Below are positions 46,289 to 57,015 of a DNA stretch of 64,000 nt, one piece after another. This DNA is from Sphagnum compactum (lineage: Eukaryota > Bryophyta > Sphagnopsida > Sphagnales). The position numbers and the translations under genes are program-made. Numbering within the stretch: the stretch's first letter is position 1; the number at the start of each line of letters is the position of its first letter. The stretch is from assembly GCA_965153455.1 (NCBI GenBank), contig OZ234494.1, positions 23,250,001 through 23,314,000 on the forward strand, read 5' to 3'. The notes below the pieces were generated by a model. It had not been told where the DNA came from. It saw nothing but the letters and a program-made list of their open reading frames with translations, and did no database searches.

Positions 46289-49286
46289 ATGGGTCGTGCT
46301 TCAAAATCTCAATATATTGAGATTCAAAATCCAAAAAAGTCACCCTTTAACAACATGGACTTGGTGTGGAAAAAATATGTTCGACATGGAGGGGCACGTA
46401 TAATCGAGGTTGAGTGTGCATACATCCGACATGCACGAATCTTGGAATTTCTAAATGGTGAATGAAGCCATGAAGATTCCCCGATGGAGTGGAACATTTA
46501 TAAGCAGGTACCTCCACAAGAAAATGTAAAAATGCCAAGAATCCAAAACTACTTCGGCCATATTTGGTATGATGTTCTATTATTCATTTTTGTTATATGG
46601 AACTTGTTTTTTAACCTCATATTGTACCAAAATTTAGGTCCTAAATTGATTTCACATTTTGTAGGTATGCATGTGGGTATGGACGGGAAGATAATCGTGG
46701 AGACCCAAATCACCATTGATCCATTAAACGAGGTTGTTTAACTCAATTTTTGATTAGGCGATTGTACACACGACCTGAGGTGGCAGAGATAATCTTCTAC
46801 CATTGACCTCACACGGGGATCAATGGTGAACCTGCACATGGCAAACATGACCTTGATTCCATTGCGCGACCATTTTTTTTTGCTCCACGAATGTCACAAG
46901 CCCTCAAGGACCACATTTGGACCCAATTGGGTTTAGGTTACACCGTCAAACAAATATATGATAAGCATAAGGCAATATGGTGGGCTAGAATCAATGCAGG
47001 AGAAGCGATGACAAGGGATGATTTCATTAGACAACAAAACTTGCTTACTTGGATCGCAAACATAAAAAAAGGAATTGTCGTTTACACCAAAATCTAGCCA
47101 TTTCCCTTCGCACATGGGCATTTAATCATTCAGATGATGTGTTTTATTTTCAAAATGCAAGTGAGGATAATGGGATTCATGTCCCATTCACAATAGGGAT
47201 ACAAACCCCATCTCAATTACAAGCCATGGTTTCATTAGGTGATAATGGGACAATTTCAATGGATGCCACCTTCGACACCAATGATGTGAAATTTCATTTG
47301 TTCACATTGATGGTGTTTGATGCACATCGCACTGGAGTGTCGATTGCATGGATCATTACAAGTCACCAAACATGTGATGATTTGGTGGAATGGCTAACTC
47401 TTTTGAAAACAAAACTTCAAAGGAAGAACCCTAAATGGAAACTTTCATGTTTCATTGTTGATGATGTTCCACAAGAATTACGAACATTGTAGTGAGTTTT
47501 ATTTTCATTCTACCTTTTTTTGAGCTTTTATGTACATGCAGCCATTTCAAAATTTTATCCCACATTCTCCATTTTAAATAATGTTATTAGCTAAAATGAT
47601 AATAATTGGTATTTTATGCATGGTTAGGATTGTGTGGGGCGATGATCAAGTGCCCATTTACCTTTGCGTGTGGCACGTTTTAAAGGCTTGGTGCTTACGT
47701 TCGATGGAAAAAATCAAAAACAATGAAATGCGATGTGCAATATTGGATGACCTTCACACCGTCATGTACATGCCCATTGAACCAAGTGAAAGCATTGAAG
47801 CCTTCATGATTCGTGGGATAAATAAGATCATTGAAAGTTTCACCCAACATTTAGCCGGTGATTCATGGACTCGATATTTTTGGACCTATTATTTCCAAGT
47901 TGGTACGTGAATTAACTCTCAAACCATTATTATTGTTACACCATGTTGTGCATAACCCAAAATATTCACTCTTTGAATTAAGGTAAAAACACCAATGGTG
48001 GACACTTGCAATAATCCCATGTGGGCACTAAATGCAATACCCACATTATGACCTTAATCCACAATATATATGGGAACATTAAATGTAATACTTGCATGAC
48101 AATTTAAATATGCACACTGTATGTGGGGGCAAAGTGCAATATTCACATTATGACCCTAATCCACACTATATGTGGGAGCCCTAAATGCAATACCTACATG
48201 ACTTTTTAAATATGCACATTGTATATGGGGGGAAAATGCAATACCTACATGATAATTTAAAGATGCACACTATATGTTATTGTAGATTTGTGGATGGTGG
48301 GGCTTTGACGAGTGCCACATTCAAACCAAGACACACAAGCATCAATTGAGTATTACCATGGGGCATTGAAACGTTGGTTCTCTTTGGAAACAAAAGGGCT
48401 TCAAGGTCGACGAATTGATTGGTTAGTGTGGAGACTCACGACAACAGTTGCAAGACACTACATGCACACAGCTGAAATGAAGAAACGCGGGTTCATAAAA
48501 AATAAGGTTATGGAACACATTGTGAAAACGAGTGTTGAAAAGGCCACATTGATCCCTCACACCAATGTCACCCATGGGATAGATGATTCGAATGAAACTT
48601 ACCATACATGGATGGTACAAAGCCAACAACATCTGAATATGACATATAAGGTCCCACTTCCTTTCACCAAGTATGTTTGTTGCACATGTGAATGGGCATT
48701 GTGTGGAAACTTGTGTAAACATCAAGTTGCCATTTTTCTTACATGTACCGATCTCACTAAAAAAAATATCATTCAATATTGTGGGACATGGTATGGATCT
48801 AATCGTGGAGGTTTTGCTGCCATGTTTGCGGACCCTACCTATTTGCACATTTATGACAATGAATCTGATGATGAAGAGGCCGATGAAGATCACTCTGAAA
48901 AACCATGGGTTGTTGATATGTGTGAGCTTATGAGACCAGATGATACCTCCTCCAATGTGGAAAAAGAGAAAGATCGCAACCAACCTTCAAGTTCATCCAC
49001 CTCCACGAAAAAAACGCTTGCTCAAATGGGTGACATAATGCAAGAAATCATCAATGAAATGAAAGAAGGTGGGGTTCAACTCATAGACCACACCACATCA
49101 TTGTTGCGTGTTATTGCAATAGATGTACGAGGTATTTGCCTTTCCAAGGTGAATGAAGTCATGCATCCCGGCATGGTATTTCATTGCATCAATGATGAAC
49201 TTGGTAATTCAGTGCATCGGATGAAGGATTGGCATGAGACAATGTTAGAACATGGAAATATTCGTAAGAAGAGGGCTTGTGAGTAA
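46289..49286 (+). pseudogene. MULE transposase with SWIM finger, decayed
   Basis: Four exons are inferred: 46289-46566, 46665-47488, 47628-47902, 48286-49286. The N-terminus (MGRASKSQYIEIQNPKKSPF) leads into the MULE catalytic domain in exon 2. TISMDATFDTNDVKFHLFTL carries the first Asp and FIVDDVPQE the second, followed by QVPIYLCVWHVLKAW in exon 3. Exon 4 has VPHSNQDTQASIEYYHG and the SWIM finger CTCEWALCGNLCKHQ, then an acidic tail to the stop at 49286. Breaks are in-frame TGA at 46463, 46717, 46804 and 48306, and a frameshift at about 47030-47045 (exon 2 continues as LAYLDRKHKK). A functional relative would cut at the terminal repeats and make 9-bp duplications. The family also gave rise to FAR1/FHY3 regulators, but the flanking repeats argue for a transposon gene here. 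Confidence 0.85.
48000..48280 (-). repeat. Inverted copy of the 45.6-kb tandem array
   Basis: Within transposase intron 3, about 2.5 units occur in the opposite orientation (AATGCAATACCTACAT, ATCCACACTATATGTGGG, TATGCACACTGTATGTGG). Together with the array at 45.6-46.0 kb it forms a long inverted repeat around exons 1-3. Confidence 0.88.
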
Positions 49287-51540
49287 AAAAAACACAAATT
49301 TGTTTGTACCTATCCCCCATTTTAATTTTCCATTATTAAAATGTGCATCATATTACAATTGTGTCAAATAATAGATTATTTATGTGTTAATGTGTTGGAT
49401 TTTTGTATCAGTGAACATATAGGGCTTGAAAGTTAAAGTTACATTATTTAGGTTATATAAGACATATCTTATAAAACTTCGAAAAAAGAATATTTCACTC
49501 AAACATTATATAGAGGTGGGTATTGCGAGTCAATTGTGCAATGATCACCAGGTCAATATGCGAGTAATGTTTACCCATCTTGTTTCTTGTGGCATTTAAT
49601 TGGTATTGCATGTAGGTATTGCAAGGTTTAAGGTATATCATGATTAAAGGTTAACGAGCACTAACACAAGTATTGCATATAATTTCATATATTTCATGGG
49701 TATTGATTATGTTAGATGAAGGTATTGTGAATTCCCTATTCTTTCCAAAGGGGCATTTGACCACTTAATGTGGATATTGTCCTACTTTTTTCATTAGAAT
49801 GATGATTTTCTTTAGTTATAAATATCATTTGGATATTTCTTATTGCATTCGGTCCATTAAATGTAGGTATTGCGTATGGTGAACAAGATCCCCTTAAGTA
49901 TACCTAGATTATGAAGGACTAAGTTTTGCAATACCTGCATAATAAATTTTTATTAACCAAAAGGGGGCTTTTGGTGAAGGTACACAATATAAATTTATGT
50001 AGGTATAATGATAAACTTACTATGGTAAATTGGTAATATTACATTATAAGGATAAAGAAAAAATTACCTTAATGATCACCTTAACATTCATTACAAACAA
50101 TGTAGGTATTCCAAATTAAAGTTTGGAAAAATTAGGACATGCCCATAATCAATGCTTACACCTAAAGATGAAGGTATTGATAATTGGTTATTTTTTTAAA
50201 ATAGGTATCTTTTGGATACATCTTATTGTTTTTATGCATTAAATGTAGGTATTGCATTTGGTAAACAAGATGATCTTACATAACCTTAGATGATGAGGGA
50301 ATAGGTTTTTGCATTGTGAAATCAGGGGGGGTTACATAACATAGATTTACCTAGGTATTGCAATTTGGGATTTAACATAGGGTGATAGGGTATGGTATTA
50401 CAAATGAAAATTTTAACCTTCATCATGTAGACATTACGACCTAATGCATGCATAGGTTTGAATTTGAAAAATTAAGCTAACCTATATAATGAACCTTAAA
50501 ATGTTGAGTTTAAACCTTTGTATGTAACAAAAAATCCTTACATTGACCTTAAATTAAAAAAACCTAAAAAAAATTGGATACATAACTTTAATGGTGGAAT
50601 TTAACAATTTTTTTAGAACTAAGTGTTAAACCTAAGTTTGGAATTATTTTTGCATAACCCTAAATTGTGTACAGACTATCAACTTGTGTTTTAGACTTAA
50701 TTTGGGGGGGGTGGGGCAACCAATGGGAAGGTTTTTTTATCATTCATACCTTTGTCATGCAATCACCTTCATTCTCCTCTCCTTTAATGAAAAAGAAAAG
50801 AAAAATAGGAACTTCATTAGATATATGTGTGTATGTGAATACATAAATTCACTTAAAAAATATTCCATGAAAATAATATAAATGTTAGGAAAAAGCTTAC
50901 TTTAAAACAATTAATGACAAAGAATTGGGCTTAATTTCCCTAAACCTAATGTCCCCCTTATTTATTTGAAACATATATTAGGCAAAAGTTTAGATTAGGG
51001 TAATGGAACATGAACATGAGTTGGTTGATATGTGGGTATTGCAATTTGAAACGCTTTATGGAAAACCCAACCATAAACAAGAGAAGATCAAAAGTTTGCA
51101 ATACCTACATAGACAAACCGATTTATGCATTAAGGGGTCCTTTCATGAAAATGGGCAATGTAATTATATAAAAATATTATATTACATTTTTCGTTAAAGT
51201 TATTGTGCAAGTATTTCATGATAAAATAATAAAGGTATTGCTTAAATGCTCTAGCATGGCCGCAGAATGTGCTAACCCTATTAGATGAAGGTATTGCTCA
51301 TTTGATTTATAGTAAATATAATCCATTTGTAATAGATGGGGGTGTTGTGTGCAACATGGCATAAGATTAATCCAAAATCTACAAATCCCAAAATTCGAGG
51401 TCAAAATTAAAACAAGTGGATTGATACAAAAATGTTCAAGTAACCACATTACAAAAAGGATGGTGACAAAAATATATCATGCTAAGTTAATCTATAATGG
51501 TTTGATACAAAATGGTGCATATATGCATTAAAGCTATATC
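49287..51540. repeat. Spacer with scattered GTAGGTATTGCA motifs
   Basis: Between the two convergent genes the motif recurs without a fixed period, for example near 49515, 49612, 49863, 50245, 50353, 51033 and 51237. The rest is AT-rich and holds no conserved coding frame. Confidence 0.7.
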
Positions 51541-51551
51541 TATAATTATTC

Positions 51552-53057
51552 CTATAAAGAGGATGAACTAGAAGGAATGCCCATATTGGTGCGATACTTT
51601 GTTGCAGCTTCTATAGCTTTGGTTGCATGGTGATGAATAAATAGTTGACGATGCTCAAGCGCAAGTCGAATTGCATTTGCAACAAAAGCCTCCTTTGTTC
51701 TGCCTCGAAGCCTAACACAAGAAAACAAAAAAACAAATTACATTCCAATGTTAAAATGCAAACAATGTTTTTAAAATTGAAAAAAATATATGGAAATATA
51801 CCGCCCATGAATGATTTCGGAATCGTGATACTTGGATATTGCATCCATTTCTTTGACTCGGTTGCGTTTATTGGACTCCAATGTCTAATTCCAAACGCCC
51901 CGTGCAAGTTTCAAAGGCTTTGCATAAGCAACTCTACTTGCCCGAATTGTTTCAACAAGGTTCTTATCCTTTTCAACGCGTGCCCATGCACTTTGTGGGA
52001 TGAACCCACCCCCCATGTTGGAATCCCAATGATGCCCAACAAGATCTCGAAGGCTAAGCGTACCAACAAAGGCCGTTTAACTTGTTCCATTTGTTGCACT
52101 TGGGCTTGGAGTTCATCCCATTCAAATTCAGCTTTCTTTTTCATTCTATCAAAAGCCTTCTTTTCATTTCGCTTTTGCCTTGCGTGCGGGTTGCTCAAAA
52201 TTCGAACATTCATAGCATGGTGATTTTGTTGCCTTGGTCCCCCAACACGAGTAGAAGGACGGCTAGATTTGCCTAGCTCCATGCGAAGCCCGTGTTTGTT
52301 GTCCAAATGTTGACGAAGTAGCCATTTAACCGCATAAGTGTTGGTGCATCCATTAATCTTGCACTTCCACTTTGACCCTTCGTGCACCCAATTTGCATCT
52401 TCCATTACATGATTTGGTGGTACTTCTACTTGATCACTTTCATGTGAAACCACCGGAGCCCCTACAAGAACAACATTCAAAATCAAACCAGAAAATAATC
52501 CTTAAAAATGATGAAAATATTGCAAACAATCTAATAATAAAAACTTACAAAATATGAAGGTATTGCAAATAGACCAGCAAAAAAACCCTACACAATATGA
52601 AGGTATTACAAATAAACTAATTTTTAAAAAAAAAAAAAAAGAAGGTATTACAAACAAGCAAATAAATACTAAATACAAGGAGGACATTACAAATAGGCTA
52701 GCAATTAAAACCTTCAAACAATGAAGATATTGCTTGGAAAAATTTGGGCAAAAAAATACCCCATCCTCATTTTCAAATAGAGAATGAAGATGGGGTTTAG
52801 GGTTTGGATTGGGATTTTTTATTTGGAATGTGTTGCATTGTATTCTTTTAAACCCTATCATGTGAAATGTATCATCCATCACAACAAATTTACTTTCAAC
52901 AATAGGAGTGGGATTAAGGTTTACCTTCAAAAGTAGGAGTGTAGATGATAATTCTTTGTTCCACTTCAATTTCCTCTTCATTTGCTACAACGTTCACTTG
53001 TTGATTATCGGTAGTCACCTTTCCTTGGCGTTTAAGTTTCTTCTGAGGACGTGCCAT
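51552..53057 (-). CDS. Element A accessory gene: C2H2-finger protein of unknown family
   Basis: Three minus-strand exons are inferred. Exon 1, 53057-52925, encodes 44 residues starting MARPQKKLKRQGKVTTDNQQ. Exon 2, 52461-51802, joins in frame through a shared Gly codon. It holds a finger CKINGC-x(12)-HLDNKH flanked by WKC and KWLLRQ, then a basic, helical region (MNVRILSNPHARQKRNEKKA, FEWDELQAQVQQMEQ). Exon 3, 51721-51552, reads RGRTKEAFVANAIRLALEHR then QLFIHHHATKAIEAA and ends at TAG. Defects: an in-frame TGA at 51913-51911, and exon 3 is in the conserved frame only if one base is missing near the donor. The protein may bind DNA, perhaps the element ends. A second copy in element B has the same exon plan. 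I do not recognise it as MURB or another named family. Confidence 0.7.
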
Positions 53058-53760
53058 CCTATAACACAAACATTCAAATCCTTAAACAACAATCAATCCA
53101 AAAAAAAAAAAAAAAAATTGAATCTCCCCAACAATAACAATTGCCACCACTACTTAAGAACTTCAAGCTCCCTTAAATAAAAAATTGCAAACAACTTATA
53201 AAAAGGGATAATAAATTTTTTTTTCCAACTTTAAAAGTTTTATTTTTGATTAAAATTAATTAATATAGTCTAATTATAAATTTTAATTATTGTAATTATA
53301 TTTTACTGAAAGCCACTAAAACATGTGCCACAGAGAACACCTATCCTCCTAAAATTCTCAAGAATTTTCACAAAAAAATATGAAAATAAGCAAAAATTTT
53401 CAAAGATCACCATAACATAATGGCCAAATACATTTTGCAAGTTAGAATAGAAAAACAAGATAGGAGTAATCCAAGTAAAACATTATGAGCTTGTGCAAGC
53501 AATGCAAGAACTCAAGGCAATGTGGCCTCACCACAAAACAATAATTACAATGAAAACACATGAGGTAACATGGCCTCACCCATGCTAGTATTTTTTATTA
53601 AAACTCAAGGCCTCTTAAAAAAACAAGAGTGAATTGTTTAGTGTATTACATGCACCCATTTACAAAATCACTAGTTCAAGTATTTTCAAAATCTTTGAAA
53701 ATTTGAAAATTTGTTAAAGGTATTGTGCCCATTTACAAATTGAATAAAATGAATTTCCAA
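53058..53760. other. Upstream region of the accessory gene
   Basis: AT-rich presumed promoter of the minus-strand gene. ATGTGGCCTCACC occurs twice (about 53518 and 53567). No coding frame was seen. Confidence 0.5.
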
Positions 53761-53764
53761 CACA

Positions 53765-53950
53765 CATAATAAACTCTAACCAACATCACTGGTGTGGTTC
53801 CTTTTGGCTAGGAGCTTGTCCAAATGCTATATACCACACAACCCTTTTCTTCTTTACCTTTGCATTTGTCAAGGGGTGGTGACATCCCCACGTACAAGAA
53901 GGGGTACAATAATGATGCATTAGGTGGTGATGCAGCCAATGAGCTCACAC
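53765..53950 (+). repeat. Direct duplication, copy 1
   Basis: This 185-bp stretch contains CATCACTGGTGTGGTTCCTT, TTTACCTTTGCATTTGT and GGTGACATCCCCAC. It recurs at about 54272-54456 with moderate divergence. A hairpin cluster lies between the copies. Confidence 0.85.
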
Positions 53951-54024
53951 TTGAAAAAAAACCTAGGAGATGACAACAAGTTGGAAGCCTCCCAATTGGT
54001 CATCATCTTTTCCATTTGAGGAAA

Positions 54025-54255
54025 AAAACCAAGAGACAATGACGAGCCGGGAGGCTCATCGTCATCTTCTACACCTAAGAAATTAACTAAGAAATGATGA
54101 CAAGCCTCCCGGCCCATCGTCATCTGCTACACTTGATTATTAAAAAAAAAAAGGTGACGACAAACCAAGGAAGCTTGTTGTCATCTACTACACATGAGAA
54201 AAAAAAAACAAAAAAATGACGATGAGCCAGGGAGGCTCACCGTCATCTGTACTGT
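54025..54255. repeat. Hairpin cluster, GACGATGAGCC type, part 1
   Basis: Four imperfect inverted repeats, each pairing a GATGACGA(C/T)GAGCC arm with a GGCTC(A/G)TCGTCATC arm around a short GGGAGG or CCCTCC centre, are spaced about 60-65 bp apart. Confidence 0.8.
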
Positions 54256-54271
54256 GCCCATTTACAAATTA

Positions 54272-54456
54272 TATAAACATACACAAAAAGTTCCAACTAG
54301 CATCACTGGTGTGGTTCCTTTTGGCCAAGAGCCTATCTAAATGTTTTATACTTCACTATCCCTTTCCTCCTCACCTTTGCATTTGTTAGGGGGTGATGAC
54401 ATCCCCACATAACAGGAAGGTACATAAAGTCGTGATGCAGCCAATGAGATCACAAA
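54272..54456 (+). repeat. Direct duplication, copy 2
   Basis: Second copy of the block at 53765-53950, with the same word order including CATCACTGGTGTGGTTCCTT and GTGATGACATCCCCAC. Confidence 0.85.
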
Positions 54457-54800
54457 AACTTAGGAAATGCATCAGGTGGTGATGCAGTCAGCGAAATCAC
54501 AAAAACCCAGGAGATGCATCAAGTGGTGATGTTGGGAGTGAGATCATAAAATCCCAGGAGATGCATCAAGTGGTGATGCAGGTGGTGATGCAGTGAGTGA
54601 GACCATAAAACCCTAGGAGATGCATCAGGTGGTGATGCAGTCACTGAGATCACAAAATCCCAGGAGATGCATTAGGTGGTCATGCAGTTTCTGAGATCTC
54701 AGCGAGATCATTAAAACCTAGGAGAGGTGGTGATGCAGTCAATGGGATCACAAAATCCCAAGAGATGCATTAGGTGGCGATGCAGTTAGTGAACTCACAG
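54440..54800 (+). repeat. Tandem repeat, ~50-bp unit with GGTGGTGATGCAG
   Basis: About seven units of GATGCATCAGGTGGTGATGC followed by AGTCAGTGAGATCACAAAA-CCCAGGA occur, some with partial internal doubling. The unit appears to have expanded from the end of direct duplication copy 2. Confidence 0.85.
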
Positions 54801-54804
54801 TTGA

Positions 54805-55095
54805 GAAAAAACCTTGACAACGAGCCGGGCGCCTCCCAGCTCGTCGGCATCTTCTGCATTTTTTTCAGGTGTAGCAGATGACGGTGAGCCTCCCTGGCTC
54901 ATCGTCATTTCTTTGCCTTTATTTTTCCTTAGGTGCAGCAGATGACGGCGAGCCTCCCCGGCTCATCGTCATCTCTTTGTTTTTTTCTCAAGTTAGCAGA
55001 TGACGGCGAGCCGGGAGGCTCGTTGTCATTTCTTAGTTTTTTCTTAGGTGCAGAAGACAACAACAAACCAAGTAGGCTCGCCGTCATCTATTACA
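54805..55095. repeat. Hairpin cluster, GACGATGAGCC type, part 2
   Basis: Five more inverted repeats of the type at 54025-54255 occur, here introduced by TTAGGTGCAGCAGATGAC. Arms are near-complementary (GATGACGGCGAGCC with GGCTCATCGTCATC). Most arm substitutions leave pairing or allow G-T pairs. Confidence 0.8.
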
Positions 55096-55536
55096 TCTGA
55101 ACAAAAAAATAGGAGTGAAAAATAAGCAAATAAAAATAAAGGTTGATGTACACTTACTTGCCACAGATGCACTAGTTTTTTTGGAGGAGCGTTTTCTTCA
55201 ACACCACTTCAGCAACGTCTTCTGCAACACTAATTCAACACCGCTTCTGCAACATTGCTTTAACACGCCTGTGTAACATTGTCTTCTGCAACATCATTTC
55301 AACATTGCTTCTGTAGCACCATCTTCTACAACATTGCTTTTGCTCTTGAGTGACGGCAAGGTTTAGGGTTTTTGATGGGGGAGGTAGGTAGTTGGGGTTT
55401 GAAATGCTTAGGCAGTAGAATAGATTTTTTAAATGGGTAGCCTTGACGTAAGCAAGGGAAAAAAAAAGAATTGACCCAACCTCAATGCTTGCAGTAGATC
55501 TAATAATTGGGATGAACTTGAGTTCATCCCAAACGG

Positions 55537-55572
55537 AACTGGTGCAGTCATGGGGGCTGGGTCACTCCGGCC
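55537..55572 (-). repeat. Terminal inverted repeat, right end of element A
   Basis: Read on the minus strand it starts GGCCGGAGTGACCCAGCCCC and continues to CCATGACTGCACCAGTT, nearly identical to the left end of A. The sequence inside it (GTTTGGGATGA) resembles the inner end of B. Confidence 0.85.
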
Positions 55573-55573
55573 G

Positions 55574-55609
55574 GGCTGGAGTGAACCAACAGCCACCAAT
55601 GCACCGGTT
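55574..55609 (+). repeat. Terminal inverted repeat, inner end of element B
   Basis: Starts GGCTGGAGTGAACC one base after the end of A and shares AACCAACAGCCACCAATGC with the outer end of B (minus strand at 61919). With 55537-55572 it forms a large palindrome. Confidence 0.85.
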
Positions 55610-56090
55610 GAGGATGAGACCGTTCAAGCCGTTTTGGGGATGAGCCAAAACCCATCCTCTTCTCCTGCCCAGGGATTTTTCAGCCCCCTTCTCTGCCCCA
55701 AAATTTTCCTCTCCTACCTACCTCGCCCCCCCCTCCTGCCTACCATTCCTCCTTCACCACATTTCCCGCTCATTCCATCTCGAGAGCTCAGTAGAGCTCT
55801 CAAGCTTGAGCCACACAGAGCTTCGCAACACACAATTTGAGGAAGGAGTGGAGAGCTCAACGTTGCAGGAATGTGAAGAGCTGGATGAACATGGAGAGGA
55901 GAAGGCAAGAGGAGCGGCAAATGTGGAAGCGAGAGAAGAAAGGTAAGCTCCCTCCCTTCTTTGCATTTTTTTTTTCTACTTGACAAAAAGAAGACGCCAT
56001 CGTCTTTTTCTTTAATGTTTTTGTTTCCTACCTACCTCCCCCCCCCCCTTCCTACCTACCTCCCCCTCTTATCTTTTTATGTGCTACTGT
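55610..56090. other. Inner subterminal region of element B
   Basis: A pyrimidine-rich, GC-richer stretch with TCCTACCTACC runs (about 55705-56080). Short open frames on both strands are low complexity and are not called genes. Confidence 0.5.
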
Positions 56091-56092
56091 TT

Positions 56093-56925
56093 GAGAAGAA
56101 GAAGAAGAAGGCGATGGTAGTTTATGCCATCATCTTCTTCTGTTGAGGTGGTGTTGCAGAGAAGAAGAAGGTGACAGCAGCTGCCGTCACCTTTTTTTGT
56201 AGCTGGTGTTGCAGAGAAAAAGAAGAAAGTGACGACAGCTGCCATCGCCTTCTTCTATGGCTGTTGTTGCAGAGAAGAAGGTGATAGCAGTTATCGTCAC
56301 CTTTTTTTATGGCTAGTGTTGTAGAGAAAAAGAAGAAGGCGACGACAGCTTTTGTCACCTTCTTCTATGGCTAGTGTTGTAGAGGAGAAGAAGAAGGCAA
56401 CAACATCTGCCATTGCCTTCTTCTTGGGAGGTGTTGCAAACAAGAAGAAGAAGGTGACGGTAGTTGTCGTCACCTTCTTCTTGGGGGGGGGGGGGAGAAG
56501 AAGAAGGCGACGGCAGCTGCCGTCGTCGTCGCCTTCTTTTGTGGCTGGTGTTGTAGAGAAAAAGAAGAAGGCGATGGTAGCTATTGTCGTTTTTTTTTTA
56601 TGGATGCTGTTGTAAAAAAGAAAAAAAAGGCGACAACAATTGTCGTCACTTTCTTCTTTACCTTCTTATGTGGTGTTGTTGCAACGACGAAGGTTGTGTT
56701 GCCTTCTTCTTTGTGTTTGAAAAGAAGAAGACGATAACAACTTCTGTCACCTTCTTCGATGGCTTTGTTGCAAAAAAAGGTGACGACAACTATTGTGGCC
56801 TTTTTCAATAGTTTTGTTATGAAGAAGGTGACGACAGCAATGTCGTCGCCTTTTTCTATGGTGATGGCGGTGGTGTTGTGAAGAAGGCGATGGCAGCAAG
56901 TTGCCGTCACCTTCTTTCTTTTTTT
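56093..56925. repeat. Tandem array of palindromes, GAAGAAGGCGACGRCAGCTG type
   Basis: Thirteen or so units with a period of about 55-60 bp each contain a near-perfect inverted repeat. A purine arm (AGAAGAAGGTGACGGCAG) meets its complement (CTGCCGTCACCTTCTTCT) at a CAGCTG centre. Spacers read ATGGCTGGTGTTGCAGAG with variation. Units clear to see begin near 56161, 56220, 56275, 56329, 56386, 56444, 56497, 56770 and 56821. All lengths are near multiples of three, so open frames arise, but the hairpin pairing is what is conserved. Confidence 0.9.
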
Positions 56926-57015
56926 CTTTTTCTTCTTCTTTGGTCCTTTTGGTCTAGATCATTAAAATTGAAAATTAACAATGAAATGGTGGTTTTTTGA
57001 ATGTTGAAAGTTGTA

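Larger units (their letters stand above)
43663..55572 (+). mobile_element. Element A: MULE with transposase and C2H2 gene
   Basis: This is an 11.9-kb element. From the left: terminal repeat, TTGGCTAAAC satellite, GTATTGCA arrays, transposase (+, 46289-49286), motif-rich spacer, C2H2-finger gene (-, 51552-53057), hairpin cluster, terminal repeat. The two genes are convergent, as in maize MuDR. Confidence 0.82.

Noticed and set aside
46289-49286. Domesticated FAR1/FHY3-like host gene
   Set aside because: Four stops, a frameshift and enclosing terminal repeats with a target duplication indicate a transposon gene.
55714-56910. Open frames on both strands across the hairpin array
   Set aside because: They exist because repeat units are near multiples of three and lack stops. 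Pairing rather than a protein sequence is shared among units.
54025-56925. CRISPR-like array
   Set aside because: Repeats are palindromic with similar, not unique, spacers, there are no cas genes, and the DNA is plant nuclear.
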